From the NCBI RefSeq assembly GCF_029893805.1, contig NZ_JARXYP010000002.1, positions 9,114,001-9,178,000 of the forward strand: a stretch of 64,000 bases of DNA, in the 5' to 3' direction. This document shows positions 43,414 through 53,900 of the stretch, in pieces. The position numbers and the translations under genes are program-made. This DNA comes from Streptomyces sp. SAI-135 (GTDB lineage Bacteria > Actinomycetota > Actinomycetes > Streptomycetales > Streptomycetaceae). Below the pieces are notes generated by a model. That model saw only the letters and a program-made list of their open reading frames with translations. It searched no databases and was not told the origin of the DNA. How positions within the stretch are numbered: position 1 is the first letter of the stretch; each line of letters starts with the position of its first letter.

Positions 43414-46400
43414 ATGGAAGACGCGGATTCCGTACTCGGCGACATCAAGGTCGAGGAGATGTACGCCCTGGGCAACGCCTGGATCCAGCTCGGTGACGCT
43501 CTTCACGAGCGCCGAGTCGCCGTCAACGGCCACGTGGACGGGATCGGCATGACCGGGGCGGCGGGAGCTGAGGCTCGCCGGGCATGGGAGGAAGGGCTCG
43601 GCCTGACCTTCGACGCCGCCGCCGAGAAGGCGTGGACGATCGGGCAGACGATCAACCGCTACGCCGACGAGTTGCACAAGGCGGCCGAGGAGTACGCGGA
43701 GCAGCTCAACGCCGCCATGTGGGCGGACATCCTGGGCACCATCTTCGGGCTCGTCCTCATCGGCCTCGGGCCGATCCTCGCACGGGTGATGGCGATCGTC
43801 GGTTCGCTGCTGGCCAGGCTCATCCCCATCGTGACCGCGATCGGGAGCCGGCTCGGCACCGTGGGGGGCGCCATCGCCGGTGCCGCCGGAGGCGCCGTCG
43901 TCGGAGCCGGGGCCGAGGTGGGCTTCGACCTCGGTCTCGGCGCGCTGGGCGCCGAGCTCGCGGGTGCCGACTTCGACGTGACCTGGACCGTGGCCATCAG
44001 CGCGATCGTCGGGGCGGGCCTCGGCGCGCACGGCGGCGGCATGATGGGCTGGCACTACGGCGGTGCGGGGCGCTCCTTCGTCCCCAAGCCCACCCCTGGT
44101 GGCGACGCCCCGGCGTCCACGCCCCCCGGTGTCACCCCGTCCAGCGCCAAACCCATGCCGGGTGGTGGCGACGGGACGGTTCCGCCTCTGTCCCGGACGC
44201 CAGACGGCGGCCTCTCCCTGCCCACCCCTGACGGCCTGGGCAGGGGAGACGGCTCGCTGGCTCCCCCTCCGCCCGGCGGCAGGGACGGCGTCTCCATCAA
44301 CCACCCCACCAACAGCGGTCCAGGCAACCGACGTTCGGGCGACCTCGGGATGCCCGCCCGGGAGACGAACCCCGGCAGTTCCTCATCGCTGCCCCCCACG
44401 CCGGTCCCCGCGCAGGGGAAGGTGCCAAGGAACGGTTCCCCCACTCCGGCCCCCAAGCCCGAGATCACCCCGGACGGCGGTCGGCCGGCTCCCGGTGCCC
44501 CCACGCCGAAGCCGGTGGATGGGCGTCCGGCTGGGTCTGTGGATAGCGAGCCTTCGAACGTGACGGTCAACGTGCGTCCTGACGGTTCCCCGGTCGTCCC
44601 GGGGGTGCGTTCTGGCGGTCAGACTCACGAGGAAGGCGGCCGAGCCAGGTCCGACAACCGCCCGCCCGGCACGCCCGTCGGCCCCCGCCGGTATGACAAC
44701 TCGGTTGATTACCTGGGCGGTCCGCAGAACAACCCGTACGGGACACAGGGAAACAGGCCGGGTTTGGTGGGGGAGTCGTCCAGGTCTGGTGGTTCGGGTG
44801 GTTCGGATCCGATGGCTGGTCCGGGGCGTCGGTTGGGGGATGGTGAGCGGGTTGAGCTGCCGGTTGGGGGGTCGGGTTCCGGGCCGGGTTTGGTGGGGGA
44901 GTCGTCCAGGTCTGGTGGTTCGGGTGGTTCGGATCCGATGGCTGGTCCGGGGCGTCGGTTGGGGGATGGTCAGCGGGTTGAGCTGCCGGTTGGGGGGTCG
45001 GGTTCCGGGCCGGGTTTGGTGGGGGAGTCGTCCAGGTCTGGTGGTTCGGGTGGTTCGGATCCGATGGCTGGTCCGGGGCGTCGGTTGGGGGATGGTGAGC
45101 GGGTTGAGCTGCCGGTTGGGGGGTCGGGTTCCGGGCCGGGTTTGGTGGGGGAGTCGTCCAGGTCTGGTGGTTCGGGTGGTTCGGATCCGATGGCTGGTCC
45201 GGGGCGTCGGTTGGGGGATGGTCTGCGGGTTGAGCTGCCGGTTGGGGGGTCGGATTCCGGGCCGGGTTTGGTGGGGGAGTCGTCCAGGTCTGGTGGTCCG
45301 GGTGGTTCGGATCCGGTCGTCAACCCGCGCCGAGAGTCGGATAGAGGACAGGGTCCTGGTAATGGCCGCATCGGCGGCCTGAAGGACATTGCGGATGAGC
45401 CGCCTGCCGGCGCCTCGGGAACGGGTGGGAAGTCGTCGGGGGGTTCGCGTCTTGGTTATGACCGACCCGCTGGGATCTCTGACCTTCCCGGTAGGTCGCC
45501 CGACGCTGACACGGGTTCGGGTGCCGGCGGCGACAACCTTCGCACCAACCGCGGCAATAGCAGTACCACGCAGGTCGAGACACCGTCCGTGGCCGATCGT
45601 CCTGGAGGTGGCAGGGGCGGCGCCGCCGCCCGGATCGGCACTCGACCTGGCGCGGAGGACGGCCGTTCGTCCTCGCTCACCAAGGAGCAGCCCTTGGAGA
45701 CGACAAGGCCGAAGTCGGAGCAGGGAACGGAGGAGTCCACGTCGACCCCCACTTCACTGCGGCCGGACGAAGCGCCTGAGACCGCGTTGCCGGAGGCCAA
45801 GTCCGCCACGTCTACGGCGTCTGGGTCGGAGGTGGCGCCACCCAGGACCGCGGTGTCGGAGCCCGGGTCGACGCAGCGGATGAGCGGCTCGCAGGACAGC
45901 ACGCATCACACGCGCGCCGAGTTCGACGGTGCTCCGTCGCGTGGGGCCGGGGATGGCTCCAAGTCTGGTGCGAGGTCGGCGAGCCCGTCCGTTTCGGACG
46001 GCCAGCGGTCGGGTGCCGGCGGGGGCAACCTGCGCGCCGACACCGGCACTGACAGTGTCATTCACACCACGGCACATTCTGCGGGCGACCAACCCTCCGG
46101 CCAGAGGAGCGCCCGGTCCGGCGGAGATGATGCCCGTCCGTCGTCGTCCCCCATCTCGCAGTCTTCCGGGAACCGTTCCAGGAACCTCAGCCCCGACGAA
46201 TCGGGGCAGGGTCCGGCCAGCCGTGAGGAAGGGCGCGACTTGTCCACGGCTGAGGCCAGGAAGCTGGATGTCCAGCTCGGGGATGCTCTCCGTGATGACG
46301 GCTCCGCCACCGCCCAGCGACCCGCCTCGGACCGGCCCGTCGCGGAACCCGTCGTCTCATCGGGGCACCGCGGCTCCGGCAATACGGCCGGGGACACCGG

Positions 46401-49400
46401 CCGTCTGTCCTCGCCCGACAAGGCGCGACCTTCTGAGAAGGCCGCTGACTCGAAGGCCGAGCCGACGCGGCCGTCGTCGACAGACGACACCGTCACCCAC
46501 TCGGCCGGCATATCGGACGGTGACCGGCTCGGCGCGCCCGCGGCGGGGAACGGCCCCGTCAGGGACGCTGGGGACCGCACCCCCGTACGTACCCCGGGGC
46601 AGACGGACCACATCGTGCCCACCTCCGCTCCATCAGACGACATGCTTGTGTCTCCCGTAGCAGCCACGACGCCGGACAGCGGCACGGCCGGCCCGATTGC
46701 CCCGCCGACAGTGGAGGACTCCACCTCGTCCGAGCCGGTCGACACGCCGCCTCGCGCAGCGGAGCCCGGCACCGGCGCGGAGCGGGCCGGGCGTATGAGG
46801 GGACACCAGGAGGGCGACGAGGTTCCGGCCCCCCGCCGGGACACAGACACGGCGCCCACCACGGGCATCGCTCCTATGCCGGACACTCCGTCCCCCAGTC
46901 ACCGTCACCCGGGCAGGGCGCGTTTCGATATCGCTGCCGCCCGGGCGCGGCTCGCGGATCCGGGTGTGTCACCGGAGCGCCGGGAGGAGTCGATGCTCTG
47001 GGCCGCAAGTGCGGTCCTGGAGCGCATTCGGCACGTCGCCCCGGATGAGAACCCCTTGGGTGTCGTGTCGCGGCCCGAAGACGTCGTGCAACTCGTCGCC
47101 GCAGAGCACCTGCGCGCCGGGCACCTGCCGGCGACGGCCTTGCTGGGCTCCCTCGTCAGGGGACCCGAGGCCGCCGCACAGCCCGCAGTGCAGACGCAGC
47201 CCCGCCCGGTACCCGAGGCCGCCGACGGGCGGTCGCAACCGGACCCCGAGCAACTGCCGACTTCGCCGGTGCCGGGCGGGAGGGGTGCCGCCACCGCGGC
47301 GCCTGAGGTCGTTCCGCCCGCGGGGAGCATCGTCACTACGGTGCCCACATCCCGGGCAGAGTCGACCGCGATCGGCTCCGCCTCGGGTCCGGTGGCCACG
47401 TCCGGTGCGGAGACCGTCCTGCCCGGGTCCTCGAAAGAGTCTCCGCAATCCTCCTCGTCCCCGGTGCCGGGCTTGGCTGGGGAAGGGGAAGACCGGCTGA
47501 AGCCGGAGTCCGAAGAGCAGGACGTTCTCTTCGCGCCACCGGCTCGTGGGGTGGGGCTGGATCCGATTCGTGACTGGTCGGAAATCTCGGCGAGTGGTGG
47601 GTCGCGTCGTTCTTCCGCGTTGCGTGCCATTGACCGGGCGGTGGAGCGGTTGCCGCGCAATCCGGGGCTTGAGGATTTGCGGCGTGTGCTCGTCAGCGTG
47701 ACGGAGTGGCAGAGTGACAAGGGGCCGGAGAGCAGGCGGTGGGGTGCTGTTTCACGTCTGGAAGCGGCGGTCCGCGCCAGGATGGATCAATTTGCTCCTC
47801 CGCGTGTTTCCATTCGTGACAGGGTGGAGCAGCAGCAGCGTTCTGGGCGTGACAGGGGAGAGCAGCGTTCTGGGCGCGAACAGCGGGAGCCGCAGCGTGT
47901 TTCCGTCCGTGACAGGGTGGAGCAGCGTGTTTCCGGGAGTACTCCTGTGCGTGGGGGCCATTCCGCGCAGCCTGGGCCTTCTTCGCGGCGAGGCGAGCCG
48001 TATGTCGTAGCGCCGATGGTCCCTGCCGCTCAGGGTGCGGTCGAGGTGGAGGGGTTCGGCCCGGCCAGTGGGTTCGAGGCCGAGCTGCACCGGTACCGGG
48101 TGGAGTTGCCTCGTGACGCGGAGGTCGAGGAGTTCGGCGACATCGTGGAGTTGCCCGGGCTTCTGGCGATCACGTTGGACAGGGCTGGGGGAGTGCCGGT
48201 CCTTGAGATCGTCACGGAGCCGGCTCGTGGTCTGGCGCGAGGGCGGTCGGATGGCCGGGCCGAGCGGGCCGATGTGCTGGCGGCCTTCCACGACGTGATG
48301 TCCCGGCTCCGGTACGCGAGGCCGGGAGCGAGAATCGGGCAGATCTTCCCCGAATCGGCTGGATATGTGGTGGATCCTCTCGCGGAGGATCTGCCGGTCA
48401 GGAACAACGACGCCGGATACGCGACGCTGGTGCATCACACGGCGACGGCTCCGGCCTCGGGACTTGTGGCGTTCATCGAACACGTCAGGGGCCGTATGCG
48501 GCGTGAGTCCCCACCCGTGCAGATCGCTCACACGGATGCGGGCACCGGCCTTGCATTCGGTGCCTGGGCCCGTCAGGACTTCGCACGCTGGCTCAGCCAA
48601 TATCCGGACTGGGCCGATGCCGTGAACCCGTGGGACGCCGCCGAACTGGAAGGTGCGGCCGCGCTCGGGTTCACCCAGGTCGCCGCCACTGTGCGCGGAA
48701 CAACGCTCCAGACAGTGCGACCGAAGGACCTCACAGCGGTGGCCTCCCGCGATTCGCTCGCGGCCCTGCGGAGCAGCCTTGGTGAGGGGCCGCGCACATA
48801 TCTTGAGCATCAGGCGCGGCGTATCCGCGCCCGCTTCGCCGAGGCCGTCGGCCGGGACGTCAGCGACCTGGCACTGACCATGTCACGCGGCCCGGTGCGC
48901 GCGACGGCCGGCCAGTACCTCGACAACCTGCTCCTGTCCAGTCCGGAACGCGTCGTGAGCCAGTACGAGGCACTGGGAATCCGTACCCACTTCCCCACAC
49001 TGGATGCCAACCCCGACCGCCGGGGCCGGGCGCTCATCGTTCCTGCCGTCGTCAGGATGGAGGCCCGGAGCTACGCGTCAATAGAGCAGACTCCGCAGAC
49101 CATCGAGCGCGACAGCGACACCCTGGCGGGCCTCTCCATCAACCTCTACAACAGGGCGAGGCGGGATCGTGGACTGCCGCCGGTCGGCCGGCCCCTCGCT
49201 CCTGCCCAGTCCGACTACCTGTTCGCGCCGCCCGCCACGACGGCCCCGTCAGTACGACCCGCCGACAGCACGGTGCCGGCGGAACTCGCCCCTGCCCCTG
49301 CCCTCTCACCTGCTCCTCTTCCGCCGGCTCTCGCGGAGACGGCGGCCGGGCTCGTCGCGATGGACGCCGACGCGCGGGCGCGGGAGCTGGTGTCGCTGAC

Positions 49401-50892
49401 GTGGCGGGACCGGGAGTCATTGGCTGCTGACCGGGCGTTCGTGGAGCAGTTGCGTGCCGGCTTGTCCGTGGAGGAGTTCACGGCGGTGGCGGCGCGGCTG
49501 CTGGTCGTCGTTCCTGACGGTGTGGAACAGCCCGAGGCCGCCCGGGCGGAGGCGGAGGAACTGGTCGCGGGCATGCTCGCCGATCCGCAGATCGCGGTGG
49601 CGTTGCTGACCGAGGGCCGTCGCCTTGTCGTGGTGCCCCGGAACCGGCCGATGACCTCGCTTGAGGAGTTCGCCGGGCTAAGGGGTCGTCACCAGCCCGG
49701 AGAAGGCCGGTCGTTGGACGTCGCACGGGGACTCTTCGACCGTCGCCGTGGTCTGGTCGGCGTGGGTGAGGAGAACCTGCTGGGTGAGAGCACCGACGTA
49801 CTCGGTGACGACTTCTACGACGACGGGTACTCCCTTGTCCGTCATGAGTGGGCGCACGCGATCGAGTCCGTGCTGAGCGCCGAGGACCGCCAGTTGATCC
49901 GCGACGTGTACGAGGCGAAGGTTGCCGCCGACCCGCCCGCTCAATGGCCGGACGAGTACGCGTCCAGCAGCGCGCACGAGTATTTCGCGCAGCTCAGCAA
50001 TGCCTATCTCGGTGCGAACACCGGCAAGGACTCCAACTCGCGGCGCCGTCCCCGCAACAACGGATCTGACTGGGTGGAGCAGCACGATCCCGCGCTGCTG
50101 CCGCTGCTGCGGAGGCTCTACGGAACTGGCCGGCCCTCGAACCTCGGCAGCAGGGACAACCCCTACGTCCTCACGGGCTTCCGCCAATTGTGGGACCGAG
50201 CCGAGGGCGCGCTGACGGGACAGGCCCTGGAAGAGCCTGAAGCGGAGCCGCGGCCTACGTCACTGGCCCGCCAGGCTGCCTACGAGCGTGAGCGTGGTGA
50301 GTCCCCGGCTGGTGAGCCGATTCTGTTCGCTCCTCCGTCGGGTGATTCCAGGTCGCGGTCCGAGCGGCGATCGCCGGGGCCCACGCTGATCACGTTCGAT
50401 GCTGCGGGTGAGGCCGAGGAGATGCACTGGTCTCAGGTCGAGGGGGCGTCGTGGTATCGGCAGCTGCCGTCGGTTCAGCGTCGGCGGTTGCGTGGGACGG
50501 AGGACTACACGCCGTTCAACGACGCGCTGGACAGGATGCGTAACACGGTCGTGGCTGCCGTGGACGGCGGGGCGGGCCGGGAAGACGTCAGGCTTCTCAC
50601 CGGGCTGTATGGAATGCGGGGCAACCTCAGTGCTTTCGATCCAGTGATGCAAACCCCGTTCCAGCAAAGCGTGCAGAGGCGGACGGGGTCGCGCGAGTTG
50701 TCGTTGGTGCGAGGCTCGATCACCCGCTTCGGCCGGCATGTGGCATACACGGATGTGATCGTTCCGCATCCTGGTCCGTGGGCGCAGGATGCCACGTCTC
50801 AGGGCCTGGCGGCCTCGCTTGAGCGTGTGCTGGGTGAGCACAGCACGGCGACGATCATCACGGACAACGAGATGAGGGACAACAGCCAGTAG
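43414..50892 (+). CDS. giant WXG100-like polymorphic toxin-type protein, N-terminal part
   Basis: 2,492 codons ending in TAG. Residues 1-105 form a WXG100-like helical hairpin and 105-215 a hydrophobic Gly/Ala segment (ILGTIFGLVLIGLGPILARV). Then about 970 residues are Pro/Gly/Ser-rich, with tandem 42-residue repeats (448-633). A helical stretch near 1190-1260 and a globular region from 1530 follow. A zinc-protease-like domain has VGEENLLGES, H2144-E-W-A-H2148 and E2189 in AHEYFAQ. LFAPP motifs mark 1370, 1934 and 2301. A late segment reads YTDVIVPHPGPWAQDATSQG. The same frame continues after the stop to 58140, so this is probably one protein. Predicted type VII substrate; the target of the protease is unknown. 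Confidence 0.85.
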   Translation: MEDADSVLGDIKVEEMYALGNAWIQLGDALHERRVAVNGHVDGIGMTGAAGAEARRAWEEGLGLTFDAAAEKAWTIGQTINRYADELHKAAEEYAEQLNAAMWADILGTIFGLVLIGLGPILARVMAIVGSLLARLIPIVTAIGSRLGTVGGAIAGAAGGAVVGAGAEVGFDLGLGALGAELAGADFDVTWTVAISAIVGAGLGAHGGGMMGWHYGGAGRSFVPKPTPGGDAPASTPPGVTPSSAKPMPGGGDGTVPPLSRTPDGGLSLPTPDGLGRGDGSLAPPPPGGRDGVSINHPTNSGPGNRRSGDLGMPARETNPGSSSSLPPTPVPAQGKVPRNGSPTPAPKPEITPDGGRPAPGAPTPKPVDGRPAGSVDSEPSNVTVNVRPDGSPVVPGVRSGGQTHEEGGRARSDNRPPGTPVGPRRYDNSVDYLGGPQNNPYGTQGNRPGLVGESSRSGGSGGSDPMAGPGRRLGDGERVELPVGGSGSGPGLVGESSRSGGSGGSDPMAGPGRRLGDGQRVELPVGGSGSGPGLVGESSRSGGSGGSDPMAGPGRRLGDGERVELPVGGSGSGPGLVGESSRSGGSGGSDPMAGPGRRLGDGLRVELPVGGSDSGPGLVGESSRSGGPGGSDPVVNPRRESDRGQGPGNGRIGGLKDIADEPPAGASGTGGKSSGGSRLGYDRPAGISDLPGRSPDADTGSGAGGDNLRTNRGNSSTTQVETPSVADRPGGGRGGAAARIGTRPGAEDGRSSSLTKEQPLETTRPKSEQGTEESTSTPTSLRPDEAPETALPEAKSATSTASGSEVAPPRTAVSEPGSTQRMSGSQDSTHHTRAEFDGAPSRGAGDGSKSGARSASPSVSDGQRSGAGGGNLRADTGTDSVIHTTAHSAGDQPSGQRSARSGGDDARPSSSPISQSSGNRSRNLSPDESGQGPASREEGRDLSTAEARKLDVQLGDALRDDGSATAQRPASDRPVAEPVVSSGHRGSGNTAGDTGRLSSPDKARPSEKAADSKAEPTRPSSTDDTVTHSAGISDGDRLGAPAAGNGPVRDAGDRTPVRTPGQTDHIVPTSAPSDDMLVSPVAATTPDSGTAGPIAPPTVEDSTSSEPVDTPPRAAEPGTGAERAGRMRGHQEGDEVPAPRRDTDTAPTTGIAPMPDTPSPSHRHPGRARFDIAAARARLADPGVSPERREESMLWAASAVLERIRHVAPDENPLGVVSRPEDVVQLVAAEHLRAGHLPATALLGSLVRGPEAAAQPAVQTQPRPVPEAADGRSQPDPEQLPTSPVPGGRGAATAAPEVVPPAGSIVTTVPTSRAESTAIGSASGPVATSGAETVLPGSSKESPQSSSSPVPGLAGEGEDRLKPESEEQDVLFAPPARGVGLDPIRDWSEISASGGSRRSSALRAIDRAVERLPRNPGLEDLRRVLVSVTEWQSDKGPESRRWGAVSRLEAAVRARMDQFAPPRVSIRDRVEQQQRSGRDRGEQRSGREQREPQRVSVRDRVEQRVSGSTPVRGGHSAQPGPSSRRGEPYVVAPMVPAAQGAVEVEGFGPASGFEAELHRYRVELPRDAEVEEFGDIVELPGLLAITLDRAGGVPVLEIVTEPARGLARGRSDGRAERADVLAAFHDVMSRLRYARPGARIGQIFPESAGYVVDPLAEDLPVRNNDAGYATLVHHTATAPASGLVAFIEHVRGRMRRESPPVQIAHTDAGTGLAFGAWARQDFARWLSQYPDWADAVNPWDAAELEGAAALGFTQVAATVRGTTLQTVRPKDLTAVASRDSLAALRSSLGEGPRTYLEHQARRIRARFAEAVGRDVSDLALTMSRGPVRATAGQYLDNLLLSSPERVVSQYEALGIRTHFPTLDANPDRRGRALIVPAVVRMEARSYASIEQTPQTIERDSDTLAGLSINLYNRARRDRGLPPVGRPLAPAQSDYLFAPPATTAPSVRPADSTVPAELAPAPALSPAPLPPALAETAAGLVAMDADARARELVSLTWRDRESLAADRAFVEQLRAGLSVEEFTAVAARLLVVVPDGVEQPEAARAEAEELVAGMLADPQIAVALLTEGRRLVVVPRNRPMTSLEEFAGLRGRHQPGEGRSLDVARGLFDRRRGLVGVGEENLLGESTDVLGDDFYDDGYSLVRHEWAHAIESVLSAEDRQLIRDVYEAKVAADPPAQWPDEYASSSAHEYFAQLSNAYLGANTGKDSNSRRRPRNNGSDWVEQHDPALLPLLRRLYGTGRPSNLGSRDNPYVLTGFRQLWDRAEGALTGQALEEPEAEPRPTSLARQAAYERERGESPAGEPILFAPPSGDSRSRSERRSPGPTLITFDAAGEAEEMHWSQVEGASWYRQLPSVQRRRLRGTEDYTPFNDALDRMRNTVVAAVDGGAGREDVRLLTGLYGMRGNLSAFDPVMQTPFQQSVQRRTGSRELSLVRGSITRFGRHVAYTDVIVPHPGPWAQDATSQGLAASLERVLGEHSTATIITDNEMRDNSQ
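44755..45310 (+). repeat. tandem 126-bp repeats (four full copies plus a partial)
   Basis: Unit starts at 44755, 44881, 45007, 45133 and 45259, exactly 126 bp apart. Each encodes GPGLVGESSRSGGSGGSDP then MAGPGRRLGDG-x-RVELPVGGSGS. Nearly identical in DNA; differences are mainly E/Q/L at one codon. Third positions are GT-rich (GGT, GTT), unlike the GC-ending codons of the flanks. Confidence 0.95.
50890..50892 (+). other. in-frame TAG splitting the giant gene
   Basis: The codons before (NEMRDNSQ) and after (EALRRNIEAINERN) are in the same frame and coding character is unbroken. A CAG-to-TAG change would explain it. The next start, GTG 50953, has no ribosome-binding site. Confidence 0.85.
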
Positions 50893-50952
50893 GAAGCGCT
50901 GCGGCGCAATATCGAAGCGATCAATGAGCGGAACGCGGGCAGGCACGGATAC

Positions 50953-53900
50953 GTGCCGCTCGTCGTGGAGGTGTCCCCGCTGACCCCCTGGTACGACGAG
51001 CGCCAGGGTGGGTGGGTGACCACGGTGTGGGATGTGCCGATGCGGCTGCGCCATCAGTCCCCCTTCGCCCAGGTGACCGTTACCCGCGGCACGGCGGCAT
51101 CGGCCGGTCCCTCCACCGGGCCGGGCGAGTCCTGGGAGTCGCCTGACGTCTTCTTCGCGCCACCGGCCCGTGGGGCGGGGCAGACCGAGGCGACGACGCG
51201 CTCCGCAGCCGTCGAGGCGCAGGCTCCCGCCACCGGGCGGGGACCCCTTTCCCAGGAGGAGCGACTGGCCGAGCGGGGGCTGACGCCGGTGTACGTCCAG
51301 CCGGGCGGGGACGTGCTGGCGCACGCGCTGACCGCCGTCGCGCCGGGCGAGAGTGGCCGACTGGCGGGGCACAGCCGGCCCGCCGGCCCGGAGGAGCTGC
51401 GGGCCGCGCTTGCCGACGCGCTCGCCGCCGACCTGGTACTGCCGCCGGGCGAACAGCGGCTGTGGTCCGCGGTGGCAGGACAGTCAGGGCCCTCGGGAGC
51501 TCCGCTCGTGACCGCTTTCGGCGGTTCCGCGGACGAGGCCGTTCGTGCTCTGCGGACCGGGTCAGACCCTGAGGCCACCGACTGGCTCACCCTGGCCGTG
51601 GCCGCGCCCGTCCTGGGGCTGCGTCTGGCCGTGCTGATGCCGGACGGCTCCTTTTGGACGACCGGCCCGGAGACCGGCCGGTCGGCCGCCCTTCTCCAGC
51701 AGGAGAATCCCGAGCCGTACACCGGGCGATGGGCGGCCACCGAGCCCACCGAGCAGGCACGGCGGGCTCGACGGCCCGATGTGTCGCAGCTCGCCGGTAC
51801 CTCGGGTTACAGCTGGGGCGTCACGTCCGCTGACAGCGGTACGCATCCCGGCACCCCCACGCGTACCGCTGCGACGGCATCGTCCTCGACGGCGTTGGCA
51901 GACGCGGGCGCCCGCACCGCAGGGAGTCCGGCTAGGACCATTTCCGGCGACTCGGCGCGCCCCGCCGTGTTCTTCGGCTCCGAACCGCGACCGAGCACGC
52001 CGGATTCCAAGCGTGCCGGTACCTCCTCCGGTACGTCGGTCACGCGGACACCTCCTGCCCAGGTCGCGGAGATAGGCGAAGTCTCCGCCCCGGTCGCTGA
52101 GAGCGCCCTGACGCCCTCTCCGGCTGAGGAGAGCGCCACACACCCGCGAACAGCCCGGGACACGAGGGACGACCAGGACACGGACGTGGTGACATTGGAA
52201 CCCGACGCCGTGCCGCCGCGGACCGAAGCGGTTCCGGCGATTGTGGTGACCTCTCCTGAGGGGGAGGTGTCCCCGCCGAACGCCCATCGAGATCCCGATC
52301 CGGCACCCACCGGGGCCGCGCCTTCCACACCGGTTACCGAGACGCGTGATCCCTCTCCGTGGTACCTCGCCCATGGCGCGATGGGCCAGGCCATCGTGGC
52401 CACTTCCACCGAGGCCATCGACTTCCGGCGGGAGCAGGCGGATTTCTGGGGGGAGCAGATCAGTTCACGCCTGGACCTGACCGGTCCCGGTTCGCACATC
52501 GCGCTGCGTTCGGGCATCAGGAGTGCGATCAGCGCTCTGCTGCTCACGTCCAAGCCGAAGGAGTGGGACGACATCCTCGCGGCCGGGCGCACGCTTGCCG
52601 TGGACGGTCGGCTGGTGTGGTTGCGCCCGGTGATGCGGGATCTGAGGGAGGTGCCCCGGACCAAGGGGGAGGTCAACGAGTACCCGGTCGGCTTCGCTTC
52701 CACCGCCACGGGAGGCCGGACCGGACACGAGGTCACCCAAGGAATAGAGTCGACCCTGCTCACCCTCGTCAACCTGGGGACAAGCGTTGTCGCGTCCGCG
52801 GCCGCGGTATCCGTTCCCCAGTTGTACGTGGGCTCTTCCAAGTCCGAGGACAGCGGCTGGGCGCGTACCGTGCTGGCCGGCCGCAAGCCGTTCATCAACG
52901 ACCTCACCCGCTTCAGCGCCGGTCTCCGGATGAAGGTGTTCGTCGACGGTGCGGACGCCACTCCCACCGTTTTCCATCAGGTCACCGTGCCGGACCGGAT
53001 CCATGTCGACATTCCCACCGTCTATACCGGCGAGGAGGGGCACCGACCCGACTCCCGTGCCCCTGAGGCCGAACGCCCTCGATTCCAGCGGGTTTCCCGC
53101 CCCTCCCAGGCCCGTGAGCTGCTGCAAGCGATCGACCTGACGCCCGTCATCGCCGGGCTGCACCGGAACATGCGTGCCGCCGGGCTGCCGGCCTCGGCCG
53201 TCAAGAAGATCCTGGCGCAGGCGAAGATGGACCGGGCTCAGGGGTTCCTGACCGAGTCGACGGCCCGCAGTCGCTATCCGTGGTGGGCCGGTGGTGACTC
53301 CTCCAACGGCATCGAGGTCTCCGGGTCCTTGTTCGGGAAGTTCCGGGGGCACCTGAGGATCCGCAGGGAGATCGACAGCCTCCAGTATCTCGGGGACAGC
53401 AAGGTCGGTACCCGCGACGACATCGGTGTGGGGGAGGGCAGCACCCGCGACAGCAAGGGGGGTTCGGACGCGGGATTCGGCTTCGGTTACAACACCGCCG
53501 GAGTCGGCGCGAACGGGGGACCTTCCCCCCACTCCGAGAACGAGCTGCCCGCCCAACTGTCGGGCCTGGTCCCGGCGTTTGCCGTCAAGGCCGGGGTGAA
53601 CCGCGGAGTCGGCCATTCGCTGGACTCCTCGCACACGAGCCATACGGTGCTCAATGACTTCGCGAGGCAGTCTCGCTACCGGGCCGGGCTGCGCCTGGAA
53701 GTGACCTTGGAATCCAGCACGCACAGGATCGCCCCGGTGCAGGTCACCACTGAGGGCGAACTCAGTGTCCCGCGGCGCGAAGCGGCGCACTTCGTGCGGC
53801 GTACCGTCGGCTCGGGGTGGACCGCCGATCTGCGGCCAGCGGCCGGCGGCCCGGATGCTCCACGGCACCGCGTGTTCGCCCTCCCCCCGTTGAGGAGGGT

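Noticed and set aside
41430..43496. 688-codon second plus-strand frame within eccC
   Set aside because: Arg/Pro-rich out-of-frame reading of a verified EccC region.
44755..45310. Possible CRISPR-like array
   Set aside because: Repeats are contiguous 126-bp coding units without unique spacers.
44693..45382. Tandem repeat read as a separate repetitive protein in another frame
   Set aside because: The main frame is continuous with the giant gene; the other frame is only a by-product of the 126-bp period.
50890..50892. Amber codon as a recoding site (special amino acid)
   Set aside because: No recoding tRNA, enzyme or conserved downstream element is visible; a point mutation or base-call error is simpler.
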